A stretch of DNA of 52,627 nucleotides, from assembly GCA_009780415.1 (NCBI GenBank), contig WRAC01000015.1, forward strand, positions 1 through 52,627, in the 5' to 3' direction. A program made the position numbers and the translations under genes. Positions 25,306 through 36,113 of this stretch are shown one piece after another. Every line of letters starts with the position of its first letter. Position 1 is the first letter of the stretch. The notes below the pieces were generated by a model that had not been told where the DNA came from, searched no databases, and saw nothing but the letters and a program-made list of their open reading frames with translations. Source of the DNA: Defluviitaleaceae bacterium. GTDB lineage: Bacteria; Bacillota; Clostridia; Lachnospirales; WRAX01.

Positions 25306-26731
25306 GTATCATTCTCTGTTTCAATTCATAAAGCTCGTCGGACAAGTCCACCGGCACCTCATGGGGATTTGTCAGGCGCTTGTGCTCGTCCCAAAGCATC
25401 TTTTTCTGTTCCGCGCAGTATTCGCGGATTTTCATAACCGGCACGGAATCGTATACGCGTACGCCGTCCGTGAACACGGGCACCAGCAGTTCGCGCGCCT
25501 CGTATCGGCCCGCTTCAAGTGTCATGCGCCGCCATGTGTTGTTTGGGTCAAAAAGCGTCAGCGGCTTATCCATATCCGGCTTCTCATGCTCCAGCGTTAC
25601 CAGATCCGCCTTGATCTTGCCCGTTTCCTTATCAACCAGCCTGTATACCTTCTTAATGCCGGGGATCGTTATTTTTTCGGGATTATTGGAGATTTTAATG
25701 CGCGGTATAAACTCGCCGCCGTCGCTCTCCGCCGCCAGCTTGTATACGCCGCCGAAAGCCGAGCAGCCCTTTGAGGTTATCAGGTTTGTGCCAACACCCC
25801 AAACGGTTATCGTCGCGCCTTGGATTTTAAGCGACTGTATCAAATCCTCGTCCAGATCGTTCGACGCGCAGATAGCGACGCGCTGCAAGCCCGCCGCGTC
25901 CAGCATCTTCCGCGCGGCCTTGGAGAGGAAGGCCAGATCGCCGCTGTCCAGGCGTATGCCCAGACTCCTTATCTCCTGCCCGGATTCTATAAGCTCCTTA
26001 AACACCGTTATAGCGTTAGGTACGCCGGATTTCAGCGTATCGTACGTATCGACCAGCAGCAGGCAGTCACGGGGGAAGGCTTTGGCGTATGCGCGGAAAG
26101 CCGTAAGCTCGTCGGGGAAGCTCATTATCCAGCTATGGGCGTGGGTGCCCTTCACGGGGACGTCAAACATCTTGCCGCACAGAACATTGCTTGTGCCGAT
26201 ACAGCCGCCTATAACGGCCGCCCGCGCGCCGTACACGGACGAATCCGGCCCAAGGGCGCGGCGCAGGCCAAACTCCATGACAGGTTCGCCGTGGGTGGCT
26301 TCTATTACCCGCGACGCTTTGGTGGCAATCAAGCTCTGATGGTTAATGATGTTGAGCAATGCGCTCTCGATAAGCTGCGCTTCCATAATCGGCGCGCGGA
26401 CGCGGACAATCGGCTCGCAGGGGAACATTACCGTCCCCTCGCGCATGGCGTACAACTCGCCCGTAAACTTGAAATCCTTCAGATACGCAAGAAAACCCTC
26501 GGTAAACAGCCCCAGGCTCTTCAGATATTCCAAATCGCCGTCGTCAAACCTAAGGTTCTCAATATAGTCTATAAGCTGCTCCAGCCCCGCGAATACGCTG
26601 TATCCGTTGCCGCAGGGGTTCCCCCGGAAAAACATGTCGAACACGCACAGCTTGTTATGTGTCCCGGATTCAAAGTAACCCTGCATCATGGTCAGCTCGT
26701 ATAAGTCTGTCAGCAAAGTCAGGTTTTTCAC
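25286..26731 (-). CDS. pncB: Nicotinate phosphoribosyltransferase
   Basis: 481 residues; makes nicotinate mononucleotide from nicotinate and PRPP in NAD salvage. Motifs: TLLTDLYELTMMQGYFESG, the catalytic-His region GTHAHSWIMSFPDELTAF, LLVDTYDTLKSGVPNAI, GIRLDSGDLAFLSKAAR and WGVGTNLITSKGCSAFGGVY. GTG start at 26731 after AAGGAG. The 85-base gap from rpoC contains a 9-base hairpin, suggesting partial termination after rpoC. Confidence 0.96.
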   Translation of the reverse strand: MKNLTLLTDLYELTMMQGYFESGTHNKLCVFDMFFRGNPCGNGYSVFAGLEQLIDYIENLRFDDGDLEYLKSLGLFTEGFLAYLKDFKFTGELYAMREGTVMFPCEPIVRVRAPIMEAQLIESALLNIINHQSLIATKASRVIEATHGEPVMEFGLRRALGPDSSVYGARAAVIGGCIGTSNVLCGKMFDVPVKGTHAHSWIMSFPDELTAFRAYAKAFPRDCLLLVDTYDTLKSGVPNAITVFKELIESGQEIRSLGIRLDSGDLAFLSKAARKMLDAAGLQRVAICASNDLDEDLIQSLKIQGATITVWGVGTNLITSKGCSAFGGVYKLAAESDGGEFIPRIKISNNPEKITIPGIKKVYRLVDKETGKIKADLVTLEHEKPDMDKPLTLFDPNNTWRRMTLEAGRYEARELLVPVFTDGVRVYDSVPVMKIREYCAEQKKMLWDEHKRLTNPHEVPVDLSDELYELKQRMIHEARGH

Positions 26732-26779
26732 TTGTTCGTACTCCTTTTACATTGTAAGTTCAATCTGTACATATCCACA

Positions 26780-26801
26780 GGGGACACCAAGCGGTGTCCC
26801 C
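26780..26801. other. Hairpin between rpoC and pncB
   Basis: GGGGACACC (26780-26788) and GGTGTCCCC (26793-26801) with a 4-base loop. There is no T-run on either side, so it is at best an attenuator or mRNA-processing structure. Confidence 0.4.
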
Positions 26802-26816
26802 ATAGCTTCCTATTGC

Positions 26817-29800
26817 TTAACCCCTGCCTACATCATCCATGTAGCTTCCGCCTATGATATCGTCCGTACCGTCGGCGTCGCGCACCCCGATTTTGCGGTA
26901 CAGCGGCATACCCGTTCCCGCCGGGATCAGCTTACCTATGATAACGTTTTCCTTCAAGCCGATAAGCGGGTCGATCTTGCCCTTGATGGCGGATTCGGTA
27001 AGGACGCGCGTGGTTTCCTGGAAGGACGCCGCGCTGAGGAAGGAATCGGTGGCAAGCGACGCTTTCGTAATACCCAGAAGGACGCGGGAACCGACTATCG
27101 GCTCAAGCCCCAGACTGAGCAAACGCTCATTCTCCTCCTCGTATTCCAGCCAATCGACAAGGCTGCCGGGCAGGAACTCGCTGTCGCCGTTTTCCTCTAT
27201 TTTAACGCGTTTCAGCATCTGACGCACTATTACCTCAATGTGCTTGTCGTTGATGTCAACGCCCTGGGTGCGGTAGTTGCGCTGCACCTCTTGCAGCAGA
27301 TAGTCCTGCACGCCGCGCAGGCCTTTGATTTTGAGGATGTCATGGGGGTAAACGGAGCCCTCGGTCAGCTCGTCGCCCGCCTCAACCTCCTGCCCGGCGT
27401 AGACCTTGATGCGCGAACCGTATGGGATAAGGTAATCCTTAGCCTCGCCCCGCTCTGCGTTTGTAACGACGACCTCGCGCTTCTTCTTTGTCTCGTTTAT
27501 CGCAACTGTGCCGGCAAATTCGGAGATAATCGCCAAGCCCTTGGGTTTACGCGCCTCGAACAATTCCTCAACGCGGGGCAGACCCTGCGTTATGTCCTCG
27601 TTGGACGCTATGCCGCCCGTGTGGAATGTGCGCATCGTAAGCTGCGTACCCGGCTCGCCGATACTCTGCGCCGCGATGATCCCGACGGATTCGCCGATAC
27701 GGACTATGCGGCCCGACGCCATATTCGCTCCGTAGCATTTTGAGCACAGACCCACCTTGGAGCGGCAGCTGAGAATGGTACGGATGAACACGCTGCCGAT
27801 CCCGGCACTTTCGATAGCGTCGGCCTGATCCTGGGATATCATATTGTCGGCATGGACGATCACGTCGCCCGTACGCGGGTGCGTTACGGTGTCTATGGAC
27901 CAGCGCCCGGCTATGCGGTCGCGCAGGCTTTCGATGATTTCACTCTCGTCCTCGCTGTCCATGGCGGATTTTTCGGTGAACGCGGAGATGATAAGCCCCG
28001 GCTTCTGCTCGCTGTCGCCCACGCAGTCCCATTCGCGTATGATGATGTCCTGCGAAACGTCAACCAGCCGGCGGGTCAGATAACCCGAGTCCGCCGTACG
28101 CAGAGCCGTGTCGGACAGGGCTTTGCGCGTGCCGTGTGAGGATATGAAGTATTCAAGAACCGAAAGGCCCTCGCGGTAGTTCGATTTTATCGGCACCTCA
28201 ATCAAGCCGCCGGACGGGCTGGCAAGCAGGCCGCGCATTCCGGCAAGCTGGCGGATCTGGTCTTTGGAGCCGCGCGCGCCGGAGTCGGACATCATAAACA
28301 GGTTGTTGTAGCGGTCAAGGCCGGCGATAAGCGCCTCGGTTATCCTGTCCGTGGTTTCGTACCACGTCTCGATTATTTTTTCCTTGCGCTCCTCGTCCGT
28401 CATAAGGCCGCGGCGGAACATGCGCGTTACGTTTTCAACGGTCTTTTCGGCTTCTTCCATCATCTCGGCCTTGTTGCCGGGGATAACGATGTCCGAAACG
28501 GAGACGGTGATCGCGCTGCGCGTAGCGTATTCAAAGCCCAGCTCCTTGATTTTGTCCAGCACGATAGCCGTGTCCGTGGAGCCGTACTTATTTATGCAAA
28601 GGTTGATGATCTTGCCCAGCACCTTGCTGTTAACAAGGGTGTCCACCTCGTACATGAAGCGGCTTTCAAAATCCGTCCTGGCGGTAAGGCCGATATCCTG
28701 CGGTATGGCTTCGTTGAAGATAACGCGCCCGGCGGTAATCTCAATATTACGCGAGTGCAAAACGCCGTCGGCCTCAATGGCGCGCCGCACCTTTATCCTG
28801 TCATGCAGGCCGATTTCGCCCTCGAAATAGGCTTGCAGGGCTTCGTTGTCGCTTTTGAAAACGCGCCCCGAATCGGTGTCTTTCTTTATGGTAAGATAAT
28901 AAATGCCAAGAACCATGTCCTTCGTCGGCACGGTAACGGGCGCGCCGTCCGAGGGCTTGAGCAGATTGTTCGGGGCAAGCAGCAGGAAGCGGCATTCGCT
29001 CTGGGCTTCCACCGACAACGGTACGTGAACCGCCATTTGGTCGCCGTCAAAGTCGGCGTTATAAGCAGTACACACCAGCGGATGAAGCTTCAGCGCCCTG
29101 CCCTCTACCAAAACGGGCTCAAAGGCCTGTATGCCCAGGCGGTGCAGCGTGGGAGCGCGGTTCAGCATTACGGGATGCTCCTTGATAACTTCCTCCAGCA
29201 CATCCCAAACCTCCGGCTGCAAACGCTCAACCATGCGCTTTGCCGACTTGATATTATGCGAAAGCCCGCTCTGCACCAGCTTTTTCATAACGAAGGGCTT
29301 GAACAGCTCAATTGCCATTTCTTTGGGCAGACCGCACTGGTAGAGCTTCAGCGTCGGCCCTACGACGATAACGGAACGCCCGGAGTAGTCAACGCGCTTA
29401 CCCAAAAGGTTCTGCCTGAAACGCCCCTGTTTGCCGGTAAGCAAGTCCGAAAGGGATTTGAGCGGCCTGTTGCCCGGCCCGGTGACGGGACGCCCGCGCC
29501 GCCCGTTGTTTATCAGCGCGTCAACGGCCTCCTGCAGCATCCGTTTCTCGTTCCTTACTATAATATCCGGCGCGCCCAGCTCCAGCAGGCGGTTCAGCCT
29601 GTTGTTCCTGTTTATTACGCGCCTGTATAAATCGTTCAGGTCGCTTGTAGCGAACCTTCCGCCGTCAAGCTGCACCATGGGGCGCAAATCCGGCGGTATT
29701 ACGGGGATTGTATCCAAAATCATCCATTCCGGGCGGTTGCCGGAAATGCGGAACGATTCGATAACCTCAAGCTTTTTGATAATGCGGACGCGTTTCTGCC

Positions 29801-30443
29801 CCGCCGCGCTTTTAAGCTGACCCTTCAATTCCGCCGATTCGCGCTCCAGATCGACGGATTCCAGCAGCTCCTTGATCGCCTCCGCGCCCATTCCAACGAG
29901 AAAAGGCACGACAGTCTTTCCGGTGTGGTCTTTGTACGCGTATTTATCAAGGGCCTCGCGGTATTCCTTCTCCGTCAGAAGCTGTTTCCTCGTAAGTGCG
30001 GTGTCGCCTGCGTCAAGCACGATATAATTGGCGAAATACAAAACCTTCTCAAGGCTTCTGGGAGACATTTGCAATATAAGCCCCATACGGCTGGGTATGC
30101 CCCGGAAATACCAGATATGTGAGACGGGCGCGGCAAGCCTTATATGCCCCATGCGCTCGCGGCGCACCTTTTTCTTGGTAACCTCAACACCGCAGCGGTC
30201 ACAGACCACGCCTTTGTACCGGATGCGCTTATATTTACCGCAATGGCACTCCCAGTCCTTGTCCGGCCCGAAGATACGCTCGCAGAATAACCCGTCGCGC
30301 TCGGGCTTTAATGTCCTGTAGTTTATGGTTTCCGGTTTCTTGACCTCGCCGCGCGACCATTCCAATATCTTCTCCGGCGAAGCAAGGCCTATCTTTATAG
30401 AATCAAAAACTATCGCGTTTTGCTCGGCATTTTTATCAGGCAT
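26817..30443 (-). CDS. rpoC: RNA polymerase subunit beta'
   Basis: 1208 residues. N-terminal zinc finger [20 protein letters not shown], catalytic magnesium loop [17 protein letters not shown], the trigger-loop/bridge-helix region ([40 protein letters not shown]), second zinc site [13 protein letters not shown] and C-terminal [15 protein letters not shown]. Start at 30443 follows AGGAAGGAG; the upstream frame to 30464 precedes this site. Length is normal for Firmicutes. Downstream is pncB, not rpsL/rpsG as is common. Confidence 0.98.
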   Translation of the reverse strand: MPDKNAEQNAIVFDSIKIGLASPEKILEWSRGEVKKPETINYRTLKPERDGLFCERIFGPDKDWECHCGKYKRIRYKGVVCDRCGVEVTKKKVRRERMGHIRLAAPVSHIWYFRGIPSRMGLILQMSPRSLEKVLYFANYIVLDAGDTALTRKQLLTEKEYREALDKYAYKDHTGKTVVPFLVGMGAEAIKELLESVDLERESAELKGQLKSAAGQKRVRIIKKLEVIESFRISGNRPEWMILDTIPVIPPDLRPMVQLDGGRFATSDLNDLYRRVINRNNRLNRLLELGAPDIIVRNEKRMLQEAVDALINNGRRGRPVTGPGNRPLKSLSDLLTGKQGRFRQNLLGKRVDYSGRSVIVVGPTLKLYQCGLPKEMAIELFKPFVMKKLVQSGLSHNIKSAKRMVERLQPEVWDVLEEVIKEHPVMLNRAPTLHRLGIQAFEPVLVEGRALKLHPLVCTAYNADFDGDQMAVHVPLSVEAQSECRFLLLAPNNLLKPSDGAPVTVPTKDMVLGIYYLTIKKDTDSGRVFKSDNEALQAYFEGEIGLHDRIKVRRAIEADGVLHSRNIEITAGRVIFNEAIPQDIGLTARTDFESRFMYEVDTLVNSKVLGKIINLCINKYGSTDTAIVLDKIKELGFEYATRSAITVSVSDIVIPGNKAEMMEEAEKTVENVTRMFRRGLMTDEERKEKIIETWYETTDRITEALIAGLDRYNNLFMMSDSGARGSKDQIRQLAGMRGLLASPSGGLIEVPIKSNYREGLSVLEYFISSHGTRKALSDTALRTADSGYLTRRLVDVSQDIIIREWDCVGDSEQKPGLIISAFTEKSAMDSEDESEIIESLRDRIAGRWSIDTVTHPRTGDVIVHADNMISQDQADAIESAGIGSVFIRTILSCRSKVGLCSKCYGANMASGRIVRIGESVGIIAAQSIGEPGTQLTMRTFHTGGIASNEDITQGLPRVEELFEARKPKGLAIISEFAGTVAINETKKKREVVVTNAERGEAKDYLIPYGSRIKVYAGQEVEAGDELTEGSVYPHDILKIKGLRGVQDYLLQEVQRNYRTQGVDINDKHIEVIVRQMLKRVKIEENGDSEFLPGSLVDWLEYEEENERLLSLGLEPIVGSRVLLGITKASLATDSFLSAASFQETTRVLTESAIKGKIDPLIGLKENVIIGKLIPAGTGMPLYRKIGVRDADGTDDIIGGSYMDDVGRG

Positions 30444-30490
30444 TGTAACGCTCCTTCCTATCAAACGGTTTTGTTGGCGGTTTTGGCGTA

Positions 30491-33400
30491 TTATTCCTCT
30501 TCCTTATCCATATCCCCGACATCGGCCGCCAGCTCCTCGGCCGCTACGATAAGCTCCGCGGGCAAGCCGTTTTCGATTATACCGCGGATAGCCTTGTCCA
30601 GTTCGGCGTCCAGTCCGGCGGTTTCCTTAATATCCAGGATATCGTCATCCATTTCGTCGTCCTCAAAGTCGTCGCCAAAGACATCGTCGTCGCTGCCGGA
30701 TTCGTCCGCGGAATCCTCGCCGTAATCGCCGGCATCGTCATCCTCTCCGTCATCCGGCCCGATGGGTACGGCGGCGTCGCGCCCCGCTCCCATCAGGAAC
30801 CCGCGCCCTTTGCCGCGCCTGTCGTCATCAAAGTCCAAATCGTTTTCCATGCCCGAGATGTTCACGTTCAGCTCGTCAACATCGTCCACCATTTCGCGTA
30901 TCACAACTTCCGTCTCGTCCTCAAGCAGTACCTTCACATCCAGCGCAAGGGCCTGCAGCTCCTTCAAAAGCACCTTGAAGCTCTCCGGCACGCCGGGTTC
31001 GGGGACGTTCTCGCCTTTTACAATCGCCTCGTAGGTCTTTACGCGGCCTACGATATCGTCGGATTTTACCGTCAGGATTTCCTGAAGGGTGTATGACGCG
31101 CCGTAAGCCTCCAGCGCCCAAACCTCCATCTCGCCAAACCTCTGTCCGCCGAACTGCGCCTTACCGCCCAGCGGCTGCTGGGTTACGAGGCTGTACGGGC
31201 CGGTTGAGCGGGCGTGGATCTTGTCGTCAACAAGGTGGTGGAGCTTCATGTAGTGCATAAACCCCACCGTTGCGGCCTGGTCGAAATACTCGCCGCTGCG
31301 CCCGTCGCGGAGCCAAATCTTGCCGTCGCGCGTGATGGGCATGCCCTTCCACTCGTTCGCTCCGCCAAAGCGGGCGATTAACTCTTCATAAATATCGGGT
31401 TCAAGGACATCCTGCCATTTCGCCTCAAAATGCTTCCGCTCCATATTGGAGAAGTCGTTGGCAAGGTCAAGTGTGTCCATAATATCAAATTCGTTCGCGC
31501 CGTCAAAAACGGGTGTCGCGACGCGCCAGTCCAAAACCTTCGCGGCAAGCCCCAAGTGGACTTCAAGCACCTGCCCGATGTTCATGCGCGAAGGCACGCC
31601 AAGGGGGTTCAGCACTATGTCCAGTGAGCGGCCGTTGGGCAGGAAAGGCATGTCCTCGGCGGGTATGATGCGCGAAATAACGCCCTTGTTGCCGTGGCGG
31701 CCCGCCATCTTGTCCCCCACGGATATCTTGCGTTTTTGGGCGATATAGACGCGTACAACCATGTTTACTCCGGGCGGCAGCTCGTCGCCGTTTTCCCGTG
31801 TAAAGACCTTAACGTCAACAACGGTGCCGCTTTCGCCGTGAGGTACCTTGAGGGAGGTATCGCGCACCTCGCGCGCCTTTTCGCCGAATATCGCGCGAAG
31901 CAGGCGTTCCTCGGCGGTCAGCTCCGTTTCGCCCTTGGGCGTTACCTTGCCAACCAATATATCGTTGGGGCCGACCTCCGCGCCGATGCGGATAATGCCG
32001 TTCTCGCTCAAATCCTTCAGCGAATCCTCGGAAACGTTGGGAATGTCGCGGGTAATCTCCTCCGCTCCCAGCTTCGTGTCGCGGGCTTCGGCCTCGTACT
32101 CCTCTATATGGATGGAGGTATATGCGTCCTCCATAACCAATCTTTCGCTTATAAGGATGGCGTCCTCGTAGTTATAGCCTTCCCATGCCATAAAGCCTAT
32201 CAGCGGGTTTTTGCCCAGCGCAAGCTCGCCGTACTGGGTAGACGGCCCGTCCGCAAGCACCTGACCCTTTTCCACGCGTTCGCCGGCCTTCACGATGGGC
32301 CTTTGGTTGATGCATGTGCCCTGGTTGCTTCTCTGGAACTTCGTAAGCTTGTAGATATCACGTTTGTCATTATCGTTCCTGACGAAAATCCTGTCGGCGG
32401 ACACGCGCTCGACGACGCCGGGTTCGCGGGCTATCGTCGTAACGCCTGAATCGCTGCCGGTCTTGTACTCCGTACCCGTGCCGATAATGGGGCTGGACGG
32501 GGCAAGGAGCGGCACGGCCTGGCGCTGCATGTTTGAGCCCATCAGCGCGCGGGTAACGTCGTCATTTTCAAGGAAGGGGATAAGCGCCGTCGCCACGGAC
32601 ACGATCTGTTTGGGCGAAACGTCCATCAAATCCAGCCTTTCGCGCTCTATTTCGATGAAATCGGCGCGGGAACGGCCTACCACCTTTTTATCCATAAATT
32701 CGTTGTTTTCATTAATCCTCGCGTTGGCCTGCGCCACAAGGTGGTTCTCCTCCTCGTCGGCGGTTAAGTAAATAACCTCGCTGGTAACGCGGCTTACGCC
32801 GTCCGTATGCACCACTTTGCGGTAAGGCGCTTCGATAAAGCCGTACTCGTTTATACGCGCGAAGGTTGCAAGGGAGTTTATAAGGCCGATATTCGGGCCT
32901 TCCGGGGTTTCGATGGGGCACATGCGCCCGTAGTGGGAGCTGTGCACGTCGCGCACCTCAAAGCTGGCGCGGTCGCGGGAAAGGCCGCCGGGGCCCAGCG
33001 CGGACAAACGGCGCTTATGGGTAAGCTCATCCAGCGGGTTGGTCTGCTGCATAAACTGGGAGAGCTGTGACGAACCGAAAAATTCCTTTATAGTCGCCGT
33101 AACGGGACGGATGTTTATCAGCATCTGCGGCGTGGCGGCCTCCATGTCCTGGATGGTCATACGCTCGCGGATAACGCGCTCCATACGCGTCAGGCCTATG
33201 CGGAACTGTGTTTGCAAAAGCTCGCCGACGGCGCGGATGCGCCTGTTGCCCAGGTGGTCTATATCGTCAACATTGCCTATGCCGTAGTCAAGGCCTATAA
33301 CATAGCTCATGCTGGCTATCATATCCTCCAGCGTGACATGCTTAGGCACAAGCTTATGGGTACTTTCCTTTATTGCGGCAATCAAGTCGTTGTTATCCGC

Positions 33401-34552
33401 ATGCGTGTCCAGAAGGTCGCGCAGGGTTGGGTAATGAACCGCCTCTTTAATCTTGATTTTGGCGGCTTCCATGTCGATGCCCCGGCCGGCCAGCCAAGAT
33501 TTTAAATCAACGGTCTGGTTGGTCAAAACACGGGTGTTCCTGTCCTCCTCAACCTTAACGAGGACATATTTCGTGCCGGTGTTCTGGATGGCGTCCGCCA
33601 GCTCCTGTGTGATGACGGCGCCTTCTTCGGCGATGATTTCGCCGGATTCGGGGTCCACAACGTTTTCGGCAAGCTTCATGCCCTTTACGCGGTTTCTGAG
33701 GGCAAGCTTCTTGTTGTATTTATACCGGCCCACCTTCGCCAGATCATAGCGTCTGGGGTCAAAGAACATGTTGCGGAGTAAGCTTTCGGAGCTTTCAACC
33801 GTAGGCGGCTCGCCGGGGCGTATCTTCTTATATATCTCAAGAAGGCCTTCGTCCTTGCTCTTGCTCACGTCTTTCTCAATGGTGGCCAGAATCTTCGGCT
33901 CCTCGCCGAAAAGCTCCAGAATCTCGGAATCCTTGCCGATGCCGAAGGAACGCAGCAAAATCGTAGCCGGGACCTTCCTCGTCCGCGCCACGCGCACGTA
34001 AAAAACATCGTTCGAATCCGTCTCGTACTCGATCCACTCGCCGCGGTTTGGGATAAGGGTGGTCGCATGGAGCTGCTTGCCGACCTTGTCGTATTCCGTG
34101 GAGTAATAAATGCCGGGGGAGCGGACAAGCTGGCTGACGATAACGCGTTCGGCCCCGTTTATAATAAAGGTGCCGTTTTCCGTCATCAGGGGGAATTCGC
34201 CCATGAAGATTTCCTGCTCTTTTATCTCGTCGGCCTCTTTGTTGCGCAAACGCGCCTTAACTTTAAGCGGAGCGGAGTATGTTGCGGCCCGCTCCTTGCA
34301 TTCCTCTATGGAATATTTAACGTCCGATGTGTCCAGCGAAAAGTCTATAAAATCCAACACCAGGTTGCCGCTGTAGTTTGTGATGGAAGCCATGTCGTTA
34401 AAAACTTCCTTCAGGCCTTCCGTCAGAAACCACCGGTAACTGTCCTTCTGAACCTCGATAAGGTTCGGCATCTCTAAAACTTCCGATATACGCGAGTAGC
34501 TGATCCGGTTTGTAATACCCATCTTTACTGGATGAATTCTGCCTTTTTCCAT
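30491..34552 (-). CDS. rpoB: RNA polymerase subunit beta with long acidic C-terminal tail
   Basis: 1353 residues. Conserved segments include the rifamycin-pocket region [20 protein letters not shown] and [59 protein letters not shown]-type segment [19 protein letters not shown], and the C-terminal [19 protein letters not shown]. After the usual end ([13 protein letters not shown]) there are about 143 extra residues, very rich in Asp/Glu (for example [18 protein letters not shown]). At Q502 (codon 33047-33049) the residue equivalent to E. coli D516 is Gln. Start at 34552 follows GGGAG. The rplJL genes that usually precede it are absent. Confidence 0.98.
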   Translation of the reverse strand: MEKGRIHPVKMGITNRISYSRISEVLEMPNLIEVQKDSYRWFLTEGLKEVFNDMASITNYSGNLVLDFIDFSLDTSDVKYSIEECKERAATYSAPLKVKARLRNKEADEIKEQEIFMGEFPLMTENGTFIINGAERVIVSQLVRSPGIYYSTEYDKVGKQLHATTLIPNRGEWIEYETDSNDVFYVRVARTRKVPATILLRSFGIGKDSEILELFGEEPKILATIEKDVSKSKDEGLLEIYKKIRPGEPPTVESSESLLRNMFFDPRRYDLAKVGRYKYNKKLALRNRVKGMKLAENVVDPESGEIIAEEGAVITQELADAIQNTGTKYVLVKVEEDRNTRVLTNQTVDLKSWLAGRGIDMEAAKIKIKEAVHYPTLRDLLDTHADNNDLIAAIKESTHKLVPKHVTLEDMIASMSYVIGLDYGIGNVDDIDHLGNRRIRAVGELLQTQFRIGLTRMERVIRERMTIQDMEAATPQMLINIRPVTATIKEFFGSSQLSQFMQQTNPLDELTHKRRLSALGPGGLSRDRASFEVRDVHSSHYGRMCPIETPEGPNIGLINSLATFARINEYGFIEAPYRKVVHTDGVSRVTSEVIYLTADEEENHLVAQANARINENNEFMDKKVVGRSRADFIEIERERLDLMDVSPKQIVSVATALIPFLENDDVTRALMGSNMQRQAVPLLAPSSPIIGTGTEYKTGSDSGVTTIAREPGVVERVSADRIFVRNDNDKRDIYKLTKFQRSNQGTCINQRPIVKAGERVEKGQVLADGPSTQYGELALGKNPLIGFMAWEGYNYEDAILISERLVMEDAYTSIHIEEYEAEARDTKLGAEEITRDIPNVSEDSLKDLSENGIIRIGAEVGPNDILVGKVTPKGETELTAEERLLRAIFGEKAREVRDTSLKVPHGESGTVVDVKVFTRENGDELPPGVNMVVRVYIAQKRKISVGDKMAGRHGNKGVISRIIPAEDMPFLPNGRSLDIVLNPLGVPSRMNIGQVLEVHLGLAAKVLDWRVATPVFDGANEFDIMDTLDLANDFSNMERKHFEAKWQDVLEPDIYEELIARFGGANEWKGMPITRDGKIWLRDGRSGEYFDQAATVGFMHYMKLHHLVDDKIHARSTGPYSLVTQQPLGGKAQFGGQRFGEMEVWALEAYGASYTLQEILTVKSDDIVGRVKTYEAIVKGENVPEPGVPESFKVLLKELQALALDVKVLLEDETEVVIREMVDDVDELNVNISGMENDLDFDDDRRGKGRGFLMGAGRDAAVPIGPDDGEDDDAGDYGEDSADESGSDDDVFGDDFEDDEMDDDILDIKETAGLDAELDKAIRGIIENGLPAELIVAAEELAADVGDMDKEEE

Positions 34553-34623
34553 GCGTTCACTCCCAATAATTTTATCCATAAACGAAAAACGGCTGTTTAT
34601 TCACAATCAGCAAAAAATATATG

Positions 34624-34652
34624 TTGAAATTTGAAAAAAATGATGATATAAT
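34624..34652 (+). promoter_or_regulatory. Sigma-A promoter of the TRADD-N-associated membrane gene
   Basis: TTGAAA at 34624-34629, 17-base spacer, TATAAT at 34647-34652. It gives a leader of about 130 bases that crosses the palindrome at 34672-34687 and the opposite rpoB promoter. Confidence 0.7.
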
Positions 34653-34671
34653 GAATTTTAATATGGGAACA

Positions 34672-34687
34672 TATCGCCATGGCGATA
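34672..34687. promoter_or_regulatory. 16-base perfect palindrome between divergent promoters
   Basis: TATCGCCATGGCGATA. It lies just downstream of the predicted rpoB transcript start (about 34689) and inside the leader of the plus-strand gene. Position and symmetry suit an operator for a dimeric regulator, or a 5' hairpin on both transcripts. Confidence 0.5.
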
Positions 34688-34695
34688 CAGAAAAA

Positions 34696-34724
34696 TATTA
34701 TACTACATTTCATTTGCATTGTCA
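34696..34724 (-). promoter_or_regulatory. Consensus sigma-A promoter of rpoB
   Basis: On the minus strand TTGACA (34724-34719), 17-base spacer, TATAAT (34701-34696). A perfect consensus promoter, as expected for RNA polymerase genes that lack the upstream ribosomal-protein promoter. Leader to the ATG at 34552 is about 137 bases. Confidence 0.85.
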
Positions 34725-34787
34725 ACAGTTTTTTAGGTTTTTATAACAAGCAGCGGAATTTATGTTTTTTAGGCTGGGGGAATCCAA

Positions 34788-35510
34788 ATGATTGAAGAAT
34801 CTCCTAATATTTTAAGGACTCTATTGAATCCCATATATTTATCTACTGTTGTAGTGGCGCTTATGGCAATGCCCGCTACATATCTTTTAATGAAGGCTAC
34901 GAGCAGATTCGGAAAAACCGAAAAACAAGCCGACATATTATATAAGGCAATACGCGACAAGCAGCAAACGGATGATATAAAAACAATTCAAAATACCACA
35001 GCCAGTCTGCCGGATGGTTTAACAAAAGATGAATATTTCGCCAAATTAAAATCAATTTTATCGGAAATAAGCTATTCCCAACTAAAAAACATAGGCAGCG
35101 GCCCCAAGGACAATGATATTGAGAGCCTCATACGCAATCACCATGAACAGGCGCTGAATCAAGCTTCTATTCAGTTTTGGTTCAGCCTGATCGCGTCCGT
35201 TGTTGGTTTTGTCTTTATTATCACAATGATTTTAGTGTCCGCCGGTTCAGTTTGGTACGAATATTTATTGGGTATTTTACCCGGAATCGTTATCGAAGCG
35301 GTTTCCATTTTATTTTTTAAGCAGTCAAGCGAAACAAGGGAACGCGCGTCCGATTTCTTAAACAGGCTGCGAAGCGACGACCAAATAAACAAAAGCATTA
35401 TTATTGCGGACTCTATAAATGACGAAGCCTTAAAATCATCCATAAAGGCGCAAATAGCGCTGCATATATGCGGAATCAGCGAGCTGCATGGTTTTGACAA
35501 AAACAAATAA
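34788..35510 (+). CDS. TRADD-N-associated membrane domain protein
   Basis: 240 residues. One N-terminal membrane segment (about 15-36), a helical linker, then two close membrane segments (FWFSLIASVVGFVFIITMIL and YLLGILPGIVIEAVSILFF) and a conserved cytoplasmic tail: QSSETRERASDFLNRLRSDD and SIIIADSINDEALKSSIKAQ. This order matches the TRADD-N-associated two-transmembrane domain described computationally in bacterial conflict or death-like systems. Only that domain is clearly present; no effector domain was recognised. The gene is AT-rich compared with its surroundings and faces rpoB across shared promoters, suggesting acquisition. Function not demonstrated. Confidence 0.65.
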   Translation: MIEESPNILRTLLNPIYLSTVVVALMAMPATYLLMKATSRFGKTEKQADILYKAIRDKQQTDDIKTIQNTTASLPDGLTKDEYFAKLKSILSEISYSQLKNIGSGPKDNDIESLIRNHHEQALNQASIQFWFSLIASVVGFVFIITMILVSAGSVWYEYLLGILPGIVIEAVSILFFKQSSETRERASDFLNRLRSDDQINKSIIIADSINDEALKSSIKAQIALHICGISELHGFDKNK

Positions 35511-35554
35511 TAACACTCCGGCAGTATCATGTCAAGTTATGGTAAAACAACCTA

Positions 35555-35578
35555 AAAAGCAGCTCACAGGCTGCTTTT
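35555..35578. terminator. Rho-independent terminator, bidirectional
   Basis: AAAAGCAGC (35555-35563) and GCTGCTTTT (35570-35578), 6-base loop. It sits between the ends of the convergent genes at 35510 and 35616. Confidence 0.75.
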
Positions 35579-35615
35579 GGGCTTGCCGCTTAATTATAAC
35601 CTTCATTGCAAATTC

Positions 35616-36029
35616 CTACTTCTTCCTCTTAAAATTAATCCCGATAACCCCGCCGAACCCGCCGCCTGCTATGGACAGCGCTATGGAGGTTATGGTTTTT
35701 GAATCCACGGTGAATCTGTCGGACACCCAGGTTTCTATGCAGATAAGGATTATGGCGTACACAAGGCCCGCGGCCATTCCCCACAGCCAGCCGTTTTTTT
35801 CCGCGCCCTTGGCGGCGTCGAAGCCCGCTACGACTACGGATACGGCTACCGCGATAAGCATGACGGTCGGTACCATTTCCTCTGACAGTGACGAGTATGT
35901 AAGCCCCAGCGCGCAGCCAATAAAAAATATGCATGTAATGGCATAGGCGATCAATACGCCCAGAAGAATCGCGGTGATGCGGCCTTTCTCCACCGGTACG
36001 GCTAAAGCCGGCTTAAATTCGCTTTTCAT
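35616..36029 (-). CDS. TIGR04086-type small membrane protein
   Basis: 137 residues with four hydrophobic segments (ITAILLGVLIAYAITCIFF, VPTVMLIAVAVSVVVAGF, WGMAAGLVYAIILIC, and a Gly-rich last segment SIALSIAGGGFGGVIGINF). This matches the YrzE/TIGR04086 membrane family found in spore-forming Firmicutes. Start at 36029 follows GGAGG; the upstream TTG at 36038 touches the site. Role unknown. Confidence 0.7.
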   Translation of the reverse strand: MKSEFKPALAVPVEKGRITAILLGVLIAYAITCIFFIGCALGLTYSSLSEEMVPTVMLIAVAVSVVVAGFDAAKGAEKNGWLWGMAAGLVYAIILICIETWVSDRFTVDSKTITSIALSIAGGGFGGVIGINFKRKK

Positions 36030-36113
36030 TAAATACAACCTCCGGTCATGTCTGCTTTTTTACAGTTTATTAGAACAACCTTTGGTTTATGACAATAATC
36101 AATGTTCATTGGG

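Noticed and set aside
25380-26704. Two long plus-strand open frames (319 and 294 codons) opposite pncB
   Set aside because: Shadow frames of pncB; no ribosome sites, serine- and arginine-rich composition typical of antisense reading.
26780-26801. Rho-independent terminator after rpoC
   Set aside because: Stable stem but no T-run on the exit side; listed as an unassigned hairpin instead.
29478-29500. Possible third copy of the 25-base GC-rich repeat inside rpoC
   Set aside because: Only a short GACGCCCGCG stretch is shared; it encodes the conserved RpoC sequence GRPVTGPG.
31694-32449. 251-codon open frame on the plus strand opposite rpoB
   Set aside because: It is antisense to highly conserved RpoB sequence, has no ribosome site and resembles no family; long antisense frames are common in GC-rich coding DNA.
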